Positions 44,567-53,825 of a DNA stretch of 62,500 bases are shown here, in pieces. The notes beneath the pieces were generated by a model that ran no database searches, was not told where the DNA came from, and was given only the letters and a program-made list of their open reading frames with translations. This DNA is from Erythrobacter litoralis HTCC2594 (GTDB taxonomy: Bacteria > Pseudomonadota > Alphaproteobacteria > Sphingomonadales > Sphingomonadaceae), in assembly GCF_000013005.1 (NCBI RefSeq), contig NC_007722.1, forward strand, positions 1 to 62,500, read 5' to 3'. Made by a program: the position numbers and the translations under genes. How positions within the stretch are numbered: position 1 is the first letter of the stretch; each line of letters begins with the position of its first letter.

Positions 44567-45006
44567 GATTCCTGCCAATCGACGATATGGTGCTCGAGCG
44601 GTCCGGCCCGGTTCTCGCTGACGACGCGACCGGCAACCCCTGCGCCTTTGCGATGGACGGCCTCAGGATCGCCTGACAGCAGGTAATGCCATAGCGGCAA
44701 GCCCCGCCCGTCGGCCCTCCGTCGATAGGCGCAACTTTCCGGCAACCAGGCAACGTCCTCGACGATCTTGAGCGTCAGGCGCAAGCAGTCGGGCACGAAG
44801 GTCTTGCGATTGCGATAGTCGGTGCAGCGCGCCGTCTCGGTGTCGAGCAGCTTGCAAGCGACATTGGTGTCTTCGATCTCGCCGGAATCGGCATCCTCGA
44901 TCTTGTGCAGGCAGCATCGCCCGCACCCGTCGCACAGAGCCTCCCACTCCGGCTCGCTCAGGTCGGCCAGGGGCAACTCCCAGAAGCGGTCCCTCAGCGC
45001 ACCCAC
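44563..45006 (-). CDS. YcgN/UPF0260 (YkgJ-type) cysteine-cluster protein
   Basis: About 147 residues with the family Cys set: EWEALCDGCGRCCLHKIED, VACKLLD, CTDYRNR, VPDCLRL and LPESCAYRR, then HYLLSGDPEAVHR. The Cys pattern may bind an Fe-S or zinc centre. The start is uncertain: I take the GTG at 45006, which overlaps the SCO1 stop by 13 bp, since no ATG lies close. The ATGA junction to the peptidase gene implies one transcript with SCO1 and the YgjP-like gene. Confidence 0.82.
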   Translation of the reverse strand: MGALRDRFWELPLADLSEPEWEALCDGCGRCCLHKIEDADSGEIEDTNVACKLLDTETARCTDYRNRKTFVPDCLRLTLKIVEDVAWLPESCAYRRRADGRGLPLWHYLLSGDPEAVHRKGAGVAGRVVSENRAGPLEHHIVDWQES

Positions 45007-45587
45007 AGGGCGAGCTCGGTGGCGACTGCATCGGCACCCTGGTCGGTCGGCAGCGTCGCAATGGGCTCGCCATCGGGGCCGAAGAGGTAGGTGATGTTGG
45101 AATGGTCCATCAGGTACCCGCCACCCGGCTGGTCCTCGCCGCGGGCATAGAAGACCTTGAAGGCGCTGGCGGCCTGCTCGATCTGTTCCGGCGTGCCGGT
45201 CAAGCCGATCAGGCGCGGGTGAAAGGCGTCGGTGAATTCGGCGACGACTTCCTGCGTGTCGCGCTCGGGATCGATGCTGACGAATAGCGGCTGGATTTGC
45301 GCGCCAAGCGCAGGATTGTCCTGCTCGAACTGGCGCAAACCGGCCATCGCCCGCTGGACATCGGTAGGGCAGATGTCGGGGCAATAGGCGTAGCCGAAGT
45401 AGACGATCCTGTATTGCCCGTCGAAATCGGACCAGTTGACAGTGTCCCCGCTTTCGCTCGTTAGTTCGAAATCGCCGCCGATGGTCGATCCGGCGAGCGG
45501 AGCTTCCGGCGGCGGTGCTTGCTCGCCATTGCAAGCGGCCAGTGTCAGGGCCAGGGCGATTGCGGCACAGGATGGAAGGCGTAGCAT
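44994..45587 (-). CDS. SCO1/SenC-type copper chaperone
   Basis: A 197-residue thioredoxin-fold lipoprotein involved in loading copper into cytochrome c oxidase. The signal with lipobox ends ALTLAAC. The copper motif is YCPDICPTDV (CxxxC), with the partner His in MDHSNITYLFG. The rest follows the SCO family (FVSIDPERDT, LIGLTGTPEQI). It heads an overlapping set with the YcgN-like and YgjP-like genes. Confidence 0.93.
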   Translation of the reverse strand: MLRLPSCAAIALALTLAACNGEQAPPPEAPLAGSTIGGDFELTSESGDTVNWSDFDGQYRIVYFGYAYCPDICPTDVQRAMAGLRQFEQDNPALGAQIQPLFVSIDPERDTQEVVAEFTDAFHPRLIGLTGTPEQIEQAASAFKVFYARGEDQPGGGYLMDHSNITYLFGPDGEPIATLPTDQGADAVATELALWVR

Positions 45588-45672
45588 GGCGGTTCTGTTC
45601 AGGGTCTGCTAACTGCGTGACGACAAGGGCGAGTCTGCCCATTCACATAGAGTTTTTGCGGAGACTGCAAAG

Positions 45673-46293
45673 GTGTCAGCACCTGTTTTTCGTCGATCAA
45701 TATCGGCCTTCGGCCTTTCGCTTGCCGTTCTGGCCGCGCCACTGGCCGCGCAATCGGGCATGTTTTCCGATAGCTACAACTTTCTCGAGGCCGTGCGCGA
45801 TCGTGACGGCAATCAGGTGACGCAGATAATCGAGACGCCCGGCAGCACGCTGATAAACACCCGCGATCTGGCCACCGGCGATACCGCACTGCACATTGTG
45901 GCTGAACGGCGCGACACGGTGTGGATCAGGTTCCTGACGCAGAAGGGCGCCAATCCCAACATCGCCAACAAGGCTGGCGTGACCCCGCTGATGATTTCCG
46001 CCAGCCTGGGCAATACCGAAGGCGTCGAGGCCCTGATCAAGGCCGGCGCGCGTCACGACGAAGGCAACAATCTGGGCGAGACGCCGCTGATCACTGCGAC
46101 CCACCAGCGCAATATCGAAATGGTCAAGCTCCTGCTCTCCAAGGGCGCGGATCCCGATCGCAACGACAATTCCGGCCGTTCGGCGCGCGATTATGCCGAG
46201 GCGATCGGCAGCAAGCGGCTCACCATGGAATTCGAAGCCGCCGACGCGGCGCGAGACGGCAAGGAACAGACCGACTACGGCCCGCGTTTCTGA
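45673..46293 (+). CDS. Periplasmic ankyrin-repeat protein
   Basis: A 206-residue protein with a signal peptide (to PLAAQ) and about four ankyrin repeats (TGDTALHIVAERRD, AGVTPLMISASLGN, LGETPLITATHQRN, SGRSARDYAEAIGS). Ankyrin repeats bind proteins; the partner is unknown. The start is GTG at 45673 with GGAGA upstream. It is divergent from the SCO1 gene and just upstream of coq9 on the same strand. Confidence 0.88.
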   Translation: MSAPVFRRSISAFGLSLAVLAAPLAAQSGMFSDSYNFLEAVRDRDGNQVTQIIETPGSTLINTRDLATGDTALHIVAERRDTVWIRFLTQKGANPNIANKAGVTPLMISASLGNTEGVEALIKAGARHDEGNNLGETPLITATHQRNIEMVKLLLSKGADPDRNDNSGRSARDYAEAIGSKRLTMEFEAADAARDGKEQTDYGPRF

Positions 46294-46297
46294 AACG

Positions 46298-46960
46298 ATG
46301 ATCGATAACGTCCAAGACATGACCCTCGCCGAGCTGAGGCTCGCGCTGGCGCCTGCCATCGCCGATTCCGCCATTTTCGATGGGTGGGGCGACGATGCTC
46401 TGGAGATGGCGGCCGAGATGGAAGGCGTCGATGTCGATGTCGCGCGGCTGGCGTTCAAGGGCGGGCAGATGGCGATGATCCGTGCCTGGATCGAAAATGT
46501 CGATGCGCGCATGACAAGCGAATGGCCGCAGGAAAAGCTCGCCGAGCTGAAAATCCGCGAACGCATTCGCTCGCTGGTGCGGTTCCGGCTGGATGCCGTT
46601 GCAGGACAGGAAGAGGCCGTGCGCAGCGCACTCGCCATCATGTCGATGCCGCAGAACGCCGGCGAAGGCATAAAGATCGGCTGGCGGACGGCGGATATCA
46701 TGTGGCGGCTCGCAGGCGATACCGCGACCGATTACAACCACTACACCAAGCGCACGATCCTCGCCGGGATATACGGCGCGACGCTGACCTTCTTCATCAA
46801 TGATGACAGCGAGGACAAGGTCGAGACCAAGGCGTTCCTCGATCGGCGGATTGACGGAGTGATGAAGTTCGAAAAGCTGAAGGCGAAATTCCTCAATTCG
46901 GACCGTGAAACCTTCAGCGTCACGCGTTTCCTGGGCCGATTGCGCTATCCGGCGCGCTGA
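46298..46960 (+). CDS. COQ9-family ubiquinone biosynthesis protein
   Basis: A 220-residue COQ9-like protein, which in other organisms binds lipids and delivers intermediates to the COQ7 hydroxylase. Signatures are MTLAELRLALAPAIADSAIFDGW, ERIRSLVRFRLDAV, GWRTADIMWRLAGDTATDYNHYTKR and LAGIYGATLTFFINDDS. The ATG at 46298 lies 4 bases after the ankyrin gene stop; the upstream-open frame runs into that gene. Confidence 0.93.
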   Translation: MIDNVQDMTLAELRLALAPAIADSAIFDGWGDDALEMAAEMEGVDVDVARLAFKGGQMAMIRAWIENVDARMTSEWPQEKLAELKIRERIRSLVRFRLDAVAGQEEAVRSALAIMSMPQNAGEGIKIGWRTADIMWRLAGDTATDYNHYTKRTILAGIYGATLTFFINDDSEDKVETKAFLDRRIDGVMKFEKLKAKFLNSDRETFSVTRFLGRLRYPAR

Positions 46961-46973
46961 GACGCAGCTTCTA

Positions 46974-46991
46974 TTGAGAATGAGTTGCAAT
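46974..46991. promoter_or_regulatory. Probable Fur box upstream of feoAB
   Basis: TTGAGAATGAGTTGCAAT lies 28 bp before the feoA start. The half-sites TTGAGAAT and the TTGCAA-type end match iron-regulator boxes as I recall them in alphaproteobacteria, and the target genes import Fe(II). Confidence 0.6.
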
Positions 46992-47019
46992 TAGCCGCGC
47001 GGTCTGGCAGCGGCGAGGC

Positions 47020-47259
47020 ATGACCCTTGAAGGACTCGCGCCCGGCTGCTGTGCCACCATCACCTCAATCGATTGGGACAGCATCGCTGCAGATGACGGC
47101 AAGCGCTTGCGCGCGCTCGGCTTCGACGCCGGTGTCGAGGTGTCGGTCAAGCATCGCGGCGTCTTCGGTGGGCGCGATCCGCTCGCGGTGACGCTGGGGC
47201 GGATGACGATTGCGCTGCGCCGGGTCCATGCTGCCGCTGTCTCGGTCTCGGAAGGCTGA
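47020..47259 (+). CDS. feoA: Ferrous iron transport protein A
   Basis: A 79-residue SH3-like FeoA with LAPGCCATITSI, RLRALGFDAGVEVSV and DPLAVTLGRMTIALRR. It is a small cytosolic partner of FeoB in Fe(II) uptake. The feoB start follows 13 bp after its stop, and a Fur-like box precedes it. Confidence 0.92.
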   Translation: MTLEGLAPGCCATITSIDWDSIAADDGKRLRALGFDAGVEVSVKHRGVFGGRDPLAVTLGRMTIALRRVHAAAVSVSEG

Positions 47260-47272
47260 GGGGCGCGAGCGC

Positions 47273-49111
47273 ATGAGCACGATCCGCACCGTCGCGCTGG
47301 TGGGCAACCCCAATGCCGGCAAAAGCGCGCTGTTCAACAAGCTGACCGGCGCGCGGCAAAAGATCGCCAACTATCCCGGCGTCACGGTAGAGCGTAAGGC
47401 CGGGCGCATGGTGCTGGCGAGCGGCGAGCCGGTCGAATTGCTCGACCTGCCGGGCAGCTACGCTTTCGATGCCGCCAGCCCCGACGAGGAAGTGACCCGC
47501 AAAGTGGTCTTCGGAGAGCAGGAAGGGCAGCGCCAACCCGACGTTCTCGTCGTGGTACTCGATGCCGCCAATCTCGAGCAGCATCTGGTTTTTGCGCAGG
47601 AAGTGATCGAGCTGGGCCGCCCGACGGTGGTGGCGCTCAACATGGTCGATCTCGCCGAGCGCGACGGGCTTACCCTCGATCCCGATGCGCTCGGAAAAGC
47701 GCTGGGCGTGCCGGTCGTGCCGACCGTCGCTGTGCGCAGTCGTGGGCTCGACGATCTGGTCGCGGCGGTATCCGACCTCCCGCTCGGCGATCCATCCCCG
47801 CGCCCGCATATCGACCTTACCGAGCGTCGGCTCGAAGCGAAGAATATCACCAAGGCGGCGATCCTGTCGAAAAGTTCGCGCGCGACGCTGGAAAGCAGTC
47901 TTGATAAGGTGCTGCTGAATCCGTGGATCGGACCGGTCATCCTGTTCGGATTGCTGTTCGTGGTGTTCCAAGCGGTGTTCGCCTGGGCCGATCCGTTTAT
48001 CGGTCTCATCGAAGGCGCGACCGAGTGGCTGGCCGGGCTGGTCGTGGCGACCATGCCGGAAGGCTTTGTCCGCGACCTCATTACAGAAGGCTTGATCGCG
48101 GGTGTCGGCTCGGTCGTCGTCTTCCTGCCGCAGATCGTCATCCTGTTCGCCTTCATCCTGGTCATGGAAGCGACCGGCTATATGGCGCGCGCCGCATTCC
48201 TGATGGACCGGCTGATGGCAGGCGTGGGCCTGTCGGGCCGCAGTTTTATCCCGCTCCTTTCCAGCTTCGCCTGCGCCATTCCCGGCATCATGGCGACCCG
48301 CAGCATCGCCGATCCGAAGGACCGGCTCACCACGATCCTGATCGCGCCGTTGATGACATGCTCCGCGCGGCTACCGGTCTATGCCGTCATCATTGCCGCA
48401 GTGATGCCCGCGACCACGGTCGGCCCGGGCATTGGGTTGCAGGGCCTCGTTCTCTTCGCTCTCTATGTCGCAGGCATAGTCGGTGCACTGCTGGTGGCGC
48501 TGGTTCTGCGGCGGACGGTAACCGCAGGCGCTGCCTCCGGTTTCATCATGGAACTGCCGCGTTACCAATTGCCGCGGATCAGGGACTTGCTGATCGGCCT
48601 GTGGCAGCGCGCATGGGTTTTCCTTCGCCGCGCGGGTACGATCATCTTTGCAGCGACGGTGATCCTGTGGTTGCTGCTGACTTTCCCCAAGGCCGATCCG
48701 GGCGAAAACCAGCTCGATGCAAGCTTTGCAGGGCAGATCGCGAGTGTAATGCAGCCGGTGTTCGAACCGATCGGCTTCAACCGCGAAATGACCCTTTCCA
48801 TCGTCCCTGCCATGGCGGCACGCGAAGTCGCTGTCGCATCGCTGGCGACAACCTATGCGGTCGAGGCCGAGGACGAGGAAGAGACGGAAAGTGCGTTGCG
48901 CGACCAGATCGCTGCGCGCTGGAGCTTGCCGACTGCGCTCGCTTTTCTCGCCTGGTTTGTCTTCGCTCCGCAATGCCTTTCCACCATCGCCGTCGCCCGG
49001 CGCGAAACGAATGGGTGGAAATGGCCGATAGTCATGTTGGGCTATCTGTTCGCGCTGGCCTATATCTTCGCGGGAATCACTTACTGGAGCGCGCTGGCGC
49101 TCGGACTCTAG
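47273..49111 (+). CDS. feoB: Ferrous iron transport protein B
   Basis: A 612-residue GTPase-permease for Fe(II). GTPase motifs are GNPNAGKSALFN (G1), DLPGSYAFD (G3) and NMVD (G4). The membrane part includes the Gate-like segments GLIAGVGSVVVFLPQIVILF and LSSFACAIPGIMATR, and CSARLPVYAVIIAAV with a conserved Cys. It is shorter than the 700-770 residues of enteric FeoB, as is common in related bacteria. The ATG at 47273 starts the GTPase domain; the frame is open to 47210. Confidence 0.96.
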   Translation: MSTIRTVALVGNPNAGKSALFNKLTGARQKIANYPGVTVERKAGRMVLASGEPVELLDLPGSYAFDAASPDEEVTRKVVFGEQEGQRQPDVLVVVLDAANLEQHLVFAQEVIELGRPTVVALNMVDLAERDGLTLDPDALGKALGVPVVPTVAVRSRGLDDLVAAVSDLPLGDPSPRPHIDLTERRLEAKNITKAAILSKSSRATLESSLDKVLLNPWIGPVILFGLLFVVFQAVFAWADPFIGLIEGATEWLAGLVVATMPEGFVRDLITEGLIAGVGSVVVFLPQIVILFAFILVMEATGYMARAAFLMDRLMAGVGLSGRSFIPLLSSFACAIPGIMATRSIADPKDRLTTILIAPLMTCSARLPVYAVIIAAVMPATTVGPGIGLQGLVLFALYVAGIVGALLVALVLRRTVTAGAASGFIMELPRYQLPRIRDLLIGLWQRAWVFLRRAGTIIFAATVILWLLLTFPKADPGENQLDASFAGQIASVMQPVFEPIGFNREMTLSIVPAMAAREVAVASLATTYAVEAEDEEETESALRDQIAARWSLPTALAFLAWFVFAPQCLSTIAVARRETNGWKWPIVMLGYLFALAYIFAGITYWSALALGL

Positions 49112-49126
49112 CGAAGGAATTGTGAA

Positions 49127-49657
49127 ATGGCGGGCTCGCTCAACAAGGTCATGCTGATCGGCAATCTGGGGCAGGACCCGGAAGTGCGCAGCTTCCAGAA
49201 TGGCGGCAAAGTCTGCAACCTGCGCATCGCCACCAGCGAGACGTGGAAGGATCGCAATAGCGGCGAGCGGCAGGAGCGCACCGAATGGCACACGGTCGCG
49301 ATCTTTTCAGAAGGTCTCGTCAACGTCGCGGAGCGCTATCTCAAGAAAGGCTCCAAGGTTTACATCGAAGGCCAGTTGCAGACTCGCAAGTGGCAGGACC
49401 AGAGCGGCAATGACCGCTATTCGACCGAAGTCGTGCTGCGCGGCTATAACGGCACGCTGACCATGCTCGACGGTGCCGGTGGCGGCCAAGGCGGTGGTGG
49501 CGGCGGAGGCTACGGTGGCGGTGGCCAGCGCTCGGGCGGGAACAATGGCGGCTGGGATCAGGGCGGTGGTGGCCAAAGTGGCGGCCAGAGCGGCGGTGGC
49601 TCCGGCGGCGGAGGCGGCTCGAACTACGACGATCTCGACGACGATATCCCGTTCTGA
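49127..49657 (+). CDS. ssb: Single-stranded DNA-binding protein
   Basis: A 176-residue SSB. The OB fold opens [19 protein letters not shown] and has [12 protein letters not shown] long Gly/Gln-rich linker leads to the acidic tail DDLDDDIPF that recruits partner proteins. It starts 15 bp after feoB and is convergent with the yceD-like gene. Confidence 0.97.
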   Translation: MAGSLNKVMLIGNLGQDPEVRSFQNGGKVCNLRIATSETWKDRNSGERQERTEWHTVAIFSEGLVNVAERYLKKGSKVYIEGQLQTRKWQDQSGNDRYSTEVVLRGYNGTLTMLDGAGGGQGGGGGGGYGGGGQRSGGNNGGWDQGGGGQSGGQSGGGSGGGGGSNYDDLDDDIPF

Positions 49658-49683
49658 GTCGTCCGCACAGGAACGCCTGCTCT

Positions 49684-50208
49684 CTAGTTCTTCTTCAACG
49701 CGGCCAAGGCCTCGGCCAAGGGTCCGCTGGGCGTGTCCTCAGTGACAATTCCGGCTCTTTCGCGTGCCGCGTCGGCATTCGGACCTTCCGCATAGGGATC
49801 GATTGCCAGTGCCAGGCTCTGCGCGATAGCCTCGCCGAGATCGAAGCTGTCGCCTCTGTACTCGATCTCGTCGAGGTCTTCGCGCTCGAGTTCGATCTCT
49901 TCGCCTTCCACTGCGACCTCGCTTTCGCTTGCCGGGACGAACACGAAGTCGAGTTCTTCATCGATGGCGACGGGAAAGTCTTCGCCCGAAATCGCGCAAG
50001 GCTGAGTGATACTGGCTGCAAGCATGCCGGTCGCCGCTACGCGTTGCCCGTCGGGGTCGAGCGCCACCTCGGCTCGAAGACTATCAATGGTCGTGATGCC
50101 GAAGCGCGCAGCCAGCGCAGCGCGTTCGGCTTCGTCGGCTTCGACGACGACCGGTTCGTGCTTGATCGCCCGCAATTTGACTAAGCGGCTGAGTTCGTGC
50201 GCGCTCAC
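49684..50208 (-). CDS. YceD/DUF177-family protein
   Basis: A 174-residue acidic protein with QPCAISGEDFPVAIDEELDFVF and the DUF177 C-terminal segment DSFDLGEAIAQSLALAIDPYA. YceD-type proteins are linked to 23S rRNA metabolism in other organisms. The GTG start overlaps the upstream stop as GTGA, so it is translationally coupled to the Cbp3-like gene. Confidence 0.88.
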   Translation of the reverse strand: MSAHELSRLVKLRAIKHEPVVVEADEAERAALAARFGITTIDSLRAEVALDPDGQRVAATGMLAASITQPCAISGEDFPVAIDEELDFVFVPASESEVAVEGEEIELEREDLDEIEYRGDSFDLGEAIAQSLALAIDPYAEGPNADAARERAGIVTEDTPSGPLAEALAALKKN

Positions 50209-50723
50209 AGCATCAGATCCGCGTGCAGCAATTGGTCGTATGTGAGGGCATCGAGTGCGGCGGCAAAGCGGCGCACTTTCTTGGCGACGCAGGCAGGCGA
50301 ACCGCCTTCCGAGAAGGTCACATTGCGCTCGATCGCGGCTACCAAGGCTGCATCGTCGGCCTGCGCCAGCCCTTCACGCAAGGCGCCGGTGCGTCCGCCC
50401 AGCGCGCTCATCAGCTGACCGAGCTTCTTGCCGACCGTCGGGTCGCCGATCCCGGCTTCACGTAGCTGCCCGTCCATATCGTCGACAAAGAGCTCGGTCA
50501 GCCGGGCGGAGGCGGACAAGGTCTCGGGATCGCGTTCGACCCGCAGCATGACAACGGCGAGGATCGTACTGAGCATGTCGAAGCGCCCTTCGAGCGTGTC
50601 GGCCACGCCGCATTCGGCATAGAGATCGGGGCTGCGCGCAACCTTGACGATCTGGTGCCACAGCGGGCGGAGCTGCTCCTTGGGGTCTGGGGTGCGCTGG
50701 AAGAGTTTGCTCAGCAGGCTCAT
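50205..50723 (-). CDS. Cbp3/UPF0174-type ubiquinol-cytochrome c chaperone
   Basis: A 172-residue helical protein of the Cbp3 chaperone family, which assists cytochrome bc1 assembly. Signatures are WHQIVKVARSPDLYAECGVADTLEGRFDM, VERDPETL and FVDDMDGQLREAGIGDPTVGKK. It is the first gene of a pair with the yceD-like gene and divergent from bamE. Confidence 0.88.
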   Translation of the reverse strand: MSLLSKLFQRTPDPKEQLRPLWHQIVKVARSPDLYAECGVADTLEGRFDMLSTILAVVMLRVERDPETLSASARLTELFVDDMDGQLREAGIGDPTVGKKLGQLMSALGGRTGALREGLAQADDAALVAAIERNVTFSEGGSPACVAKKVRRFAAALDALTYDQLLHADLML

Positions 50724-50913
50724 CTTTGGCAGGTCTCCAATCGAGGTCGTGCGGCCTATTCATCCGCAATTCAAACCGCTCTGCGCACAGGCGACTAGGC
50801 AATCGCCGTTGCAGAGCCGGGTGCTTCGCCCTAAGGCTCGCAGCCGATATAGGGAACGGTGCCGAAGGCGAAAAGCCTAGCCGGTACGGAGCGATACGAA
50901 GGAAGGTTTATCG

Positions 50914-51408
50914 ATGGCATTTTGCTTTGGCCGCAGAGGGAGCCGTGCAAAGGTTCTCGGGGCTGGCGCATTGCTGGCGATGGGCCTCGCGCTCAGCAGC
51001 TGCGGCACGATCCGCGAGAGCCGCGGATACGTGGTCGACCAGCTATTGCTCGACCGGGTTCAGCCGGGCATCGATAACCGGCAGTCGGTCGCTGCGACAC
51101 TCGGTCGCCCGACCTTCGAAAGCCAGTTCGGCGAGCCGACGTGGTACTACGTGTCCAGCGTGACCGGTCGCCGCCCCTTCGTCCGCCCACGCATTCGCAC
51201 GCACCAGGTGCTAGCGGTTCGTTTCGACCAGGCCGGCAATGTGATCGCCACCGATATTTCCGGAATCGAACAGGTTGCCTACATCACACCCGATGGCGAC
51301 AAGACCCCCACGCTAGGCCGTGAGCGCGGGTTCCTCGAGGACCTGTTCGGCAATATCGGCACCGTCGGTGCACCGGGTGCCGGGGCCCCGGGTGGACCGG
51401 GGCGTTAG
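50914..51408 (+). CDS. bamE: BamE-family outer-membrane assembly lipoprotein
   Basis: A 164-residue SmpA/OmlA-type lipoprotein of the BAM complex. The lipobox is ALSSC; the domain shows VQPGIDNRQSVAATLGRPT and EPTWYYVSS. A Gly/Pro-rich C-terminal tail is added relative to E. coli BamE. The ATG at 50914 gives a normal signal peptide. Confidence 0.9.
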   Translation: MAFCFGRRGSRAKVLGAGALLAMGLALSSCGTIRESRGYVVDQLLLDRVQPGIDNRQSVAATLGRPTFESQFGEPTWYYVSSVTGRRPFVRPRIRTHQVLAVRFDQAGNVIATDISGIEQVAYITPDGDKTPTLGRERGFLEDLFGNIGTVGAPGAGAPGGPGR

Positions 51409-51464
51409 GTTCCGTTCCACCAGCCTGACTTGACCCCGCCACGCCGCGCCCCATATCGCGCGGC

Positions 51465-52022
51465 ATGGACACATCTTTAAACGCCCACGGCCTCACGCAA
51501 TGGCACGGCACCACCATCATCGGCGTCAAGCGCGGCGACAAGATCGTCGTCGCGGGTGACGGCCAGGTCTCGATGGGCAACACCGTGATGAAGCCCAATG
51601 CCAAGAAGGTGCGTCGGATCGGTGAGGGCAAGGTCGTGGCTGGCTTCGCCGGTGCTACGGCCGATGCGTTCACGCTCTTCGAGCGGCTGGAACGCAAGCT
51701 GGACCAATATTCGGGTCAGTTGATGCGCGCTGCTGTCGAGCTCGCCAAGGATTGGCGCACCGACAAGTACCTGCGCAATCTAGAAGCGTTGATGATCGTC
51801 GCCGACAAGGAAACTTTGCTGGTTCTGACCGGAAACGGCGATGTGCTTGAGCCGGAAGGTGGTATCGCCGCGATCGGGTCGGGGGGGAACTATGCCCTCG
51901 CTGCTGCGCGCGCCCTTTCCGACTACGAAGACGATGCCGAACAGATCGCCCGCAAGGCCATGGCCGTCGCGGCAGAAATATGCGTTTTCACCAACGGCAG
52001 CGTCACGCTCGAAACCGTTTAA
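51465..52022 (+). CDS. hslV: ATP-dependent protease HslV, proteolytic subunit
   Basis: A 185-residue HslV. The active N-terminal Thr is in [11 protein letters not shown], preceded by a short propeptide of about 15 residues. [23 protein letters not shown] and [14 protein letters not shown] are conserved family blocks. It forms a double hexamer with HslU, encoded after an inverted-repeat element. Confidence 0.97.
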   Translation: MDTSLNAHGLTQWHGTTIIGVKRGDKIVVAGDGQVSMGNTVMKPNAKKVRRIGEGKVVAGFAGATADAFTLFERLERKLDQYSGQLMRAAVELAKDWRTDKYLRNLEALMIVADKETLLVLTGNGDVLEPEGGIAAIGSGGNYALAAARALSDYEDDAEQIARKAMAVAAEICVFTNGSVTLETV

Positions 52023-52027
52023 TTTGC

Positions 52028-52109
52028 CGTCATCCCAGCGAACGCTGGGATCTGCTTCCACTTGTGAAGCGCCCGATTGACAGAGATCCCAGCGTTCGCT
52101 GGGATGACG
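52028..52109. repeat. REP-like inverted repeat between hslV and hslU
   Basis: Two 26-bp arms (52028-52053 and 52084-52109) are exact reverse complements around a 30-bp spacer. Each arm contains its own hairpin CCCAGCG-AA-CGCTGGG (or its reverse). The right arm ends 8 bp before the hslU ATG. This resembles REP/BIME elements found repeatedly in sphingomonad genomes. It could affect the hslV-hslU expression ratio. Confidence 0.85.
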
Positions 52110-52116
52110 AGAGTAA

Positions 52117-53418
52117 ATGACCGAAGCACTCACCCCCAAGGCGATTGTCGCCGCGCTCGACGAGCACATTATTGGTCAGAAAGACGCCAAACGCGCCGTT
52201 GCCGTTGCGCTTCGCAATCGCTGGCGCCGCTTGCAGCTTGGCGCGGAACTCCGCGACGAAGTCACGCCCAAGAACATCCTCATGATTGGCCCGACCGGCT
52301 GCGGTAAAACCGAGATCAGCCGCCGTCTGGCCAAGCTTGCCGAAGCGCCTTTCATCAAGGTCGAAGCGACCAAGTTCACCGAAGTCGGCTATGTGGGTCG
52401 CGATGTCGAGCAGATCGCGCGCGACCTGGTCGAAGAAGCAATCCGGCTTGAGAAAGATCGCCGGCGCGAAGCGGTTCGTGAAGCCGCCAGCACGGCCGCC
52501 ATGGAGCGGCTGCTGGATGCGCTGGTCGGCGATAATGCCAGTGAAGCAACCCGCGAGAGCTTTCGCGAACGGGTCGTCCAGAACGCGATGAACGATGTCG
52601 AGGTAGAAGTCGAAGTCTCCGATAGCCCGAGCATGCCGATGGAAATTCCCGGCCTCGGCGGCAATGTCGGCATGATCGACCTCAGCGACATGATGGGCAA
52701 GGCGCTGGGCCGCAACAACAAGAAGCGGCGCAAGCTCAAGGTGCCGGACGCTTGGGACAAGCTGGTCGAGGAAGAGGCCGAAAAGCGCATGGACCAGGAC
52801 GACGTGTCGCGCGTCGCGCTGGAAAATGCCGAAACCAACGGCATCGTCTTCCTCGATGAGATCGACAAGATCGCCGTGAGCGACGTGCGCGGCGGCTCGG
52901 TCAGCCGCGAAGGCGTACAGCGCGATTTATTGCCCCTTATCGAGGGTACAACTGTGTCAACCAAGCACGGACCGATGAAGACCGACCACGTCCTGTTCAT
53001 TGCCAGTGGCGCTTTCCATGTTTCCAAGCCGAGCGACATGTTGCCCGAACTGCAGGGCCGCCTGCCGATCCGCGTCGAATTGCGCGCGCTTGAGATCGAG
53101 GACTTTGTCCGCATCCTCAGCGAGACCCGCGCCAACCTCGTCGAACAATACAAGGCCCTGCTGGGCACCGAGGACGTGACGGTCGAAATCACCGACGACG
53201 CGATCCGCGAAGTCGCGACGATCGCCGCGCAGGTCAACGAGAGCGTCGAGAATATCGGTGCCCGCCGCTTGCAGACAGTGATGGAGCGGCTGCTCGAGGA
53301 ATTGAGTTTCGAAGCCGAAGAGCACAAGGGCGAGACCATCGTGATCGATGCGGCCTATGTGAAGGACAAGCTTTCCGAACTCGCCGAGGATAGCGACCTC
53401 AGCAAATATATCCTGTGA
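52117..53418 (+). CDS. hslU: ATP-dependent protease ATPase subunit HslU
   Basis: A 433-residue AAA+ unfoldase. Walker A is GPTGCGKTE, the pore region [12 protein letters not shown], the I-domain insert spans about residues 110-240, Walker B is [11 protein letters not shown], and the C-terminus ends SKYIL, which docks into HslV. The ATG at 52117 lies just after the REP-like element. Confidence 0.97.
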   Translation: MTEALTPKAIVAALDEHIIGQKDAKRAVAVALRNRWRRLQLGAELRDEVTPKNILMIGPTGCGKTEISRRLAKLAEAPFIKVEATKFTEVGYVGRDVEQIARDLVEEAIRLEKDRRREAVREAASTAAMERLLDALVGDNASEATRESFRERVVQNAMNDVEVEVEVSDSPSMPMEIPGLGGNVGMIDLSDMMGKALGRNNKKRRKLKVPDAWDKLVEEEAEKRMDQDDVSRVALENAETNGIVFLDEIDKIAVSDVRGGSVSREGVQRDLLPLIEGTTVSTKHGPMKTDHVLFIASGAFHVSKPSDMLPELQGRLPIRVELRALEIEDFVRILSETRANLVEQYKALLGTEDVTVEITDDAIREVATIAAQVNESVENIGARRLQTVMERLLEELSFEAEEHKGETIVIDAAYVKDKLSELAEDSDLSKYIL

Positions 53419-53825
53419 CGCGGCCCGTCGCCGAAACCGCAGCGACGATCGCCGGGATGGATCCGGTGCTCGACGAGCCGCTGTGGTGTTTTGTCGGCGG
53501 GTACGAGCCGGAGCTGGTCATACAATGGATGAGCCATGCGCTCGGCACATTCCGCGAAGCCGAAGGGCTTTCGCTGATCGTCCCGCATGCGGTCGCGCTG
53601 GAGCACGAGCTTCAAGCCGATCCCTATGCGCGAATTACCTTGCGGGTGCATTCGGCGCTGGAAGGCGTCGGGCTGACCGCCGCTGTTGCCAGCGCACTCG
53701 CCAAGGCCGGGATCGCCTGCAATATGGTTGCCGCCCTGCGCCACGATCATGCTTTCGTGCCGGCAGACCGCGCCGAGGAAGCGCTGGCGATCCTCAAGCA
53801 GTTGCAGGCTACCGCCACGCTCTAA
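53415..53825 (+). CDS. ACT-domain protein
   Basis: A 136-residue protein of the ACT_7-type family: [55 protein letters not shown] and [21 protein letters not shown] domains usually bind amino acids; the ligand is unknown. The GTG start overlaps the hslU stop as GTGA, so it is probably translated with hslU. Confidence 0.82.
   Translation: MTRPVAETAATIAGMDPVLDEPLWCFVGGYEPELVIQWMSHALGTFREAEGLSLIVPHAVALEHELQADPYARITLRVHSALEGVGLTAAVASALAKAGIACNMVAALRHDHAFVPADRAEEALAILKQLQATATL

Noticed and set aside
44567..44578. TTG start 12 bp upstream for the YgjP-like gene
   Set aside because: The ATG at 44566 forms a classical ATGA overlap with the previous stop and is sufficient.
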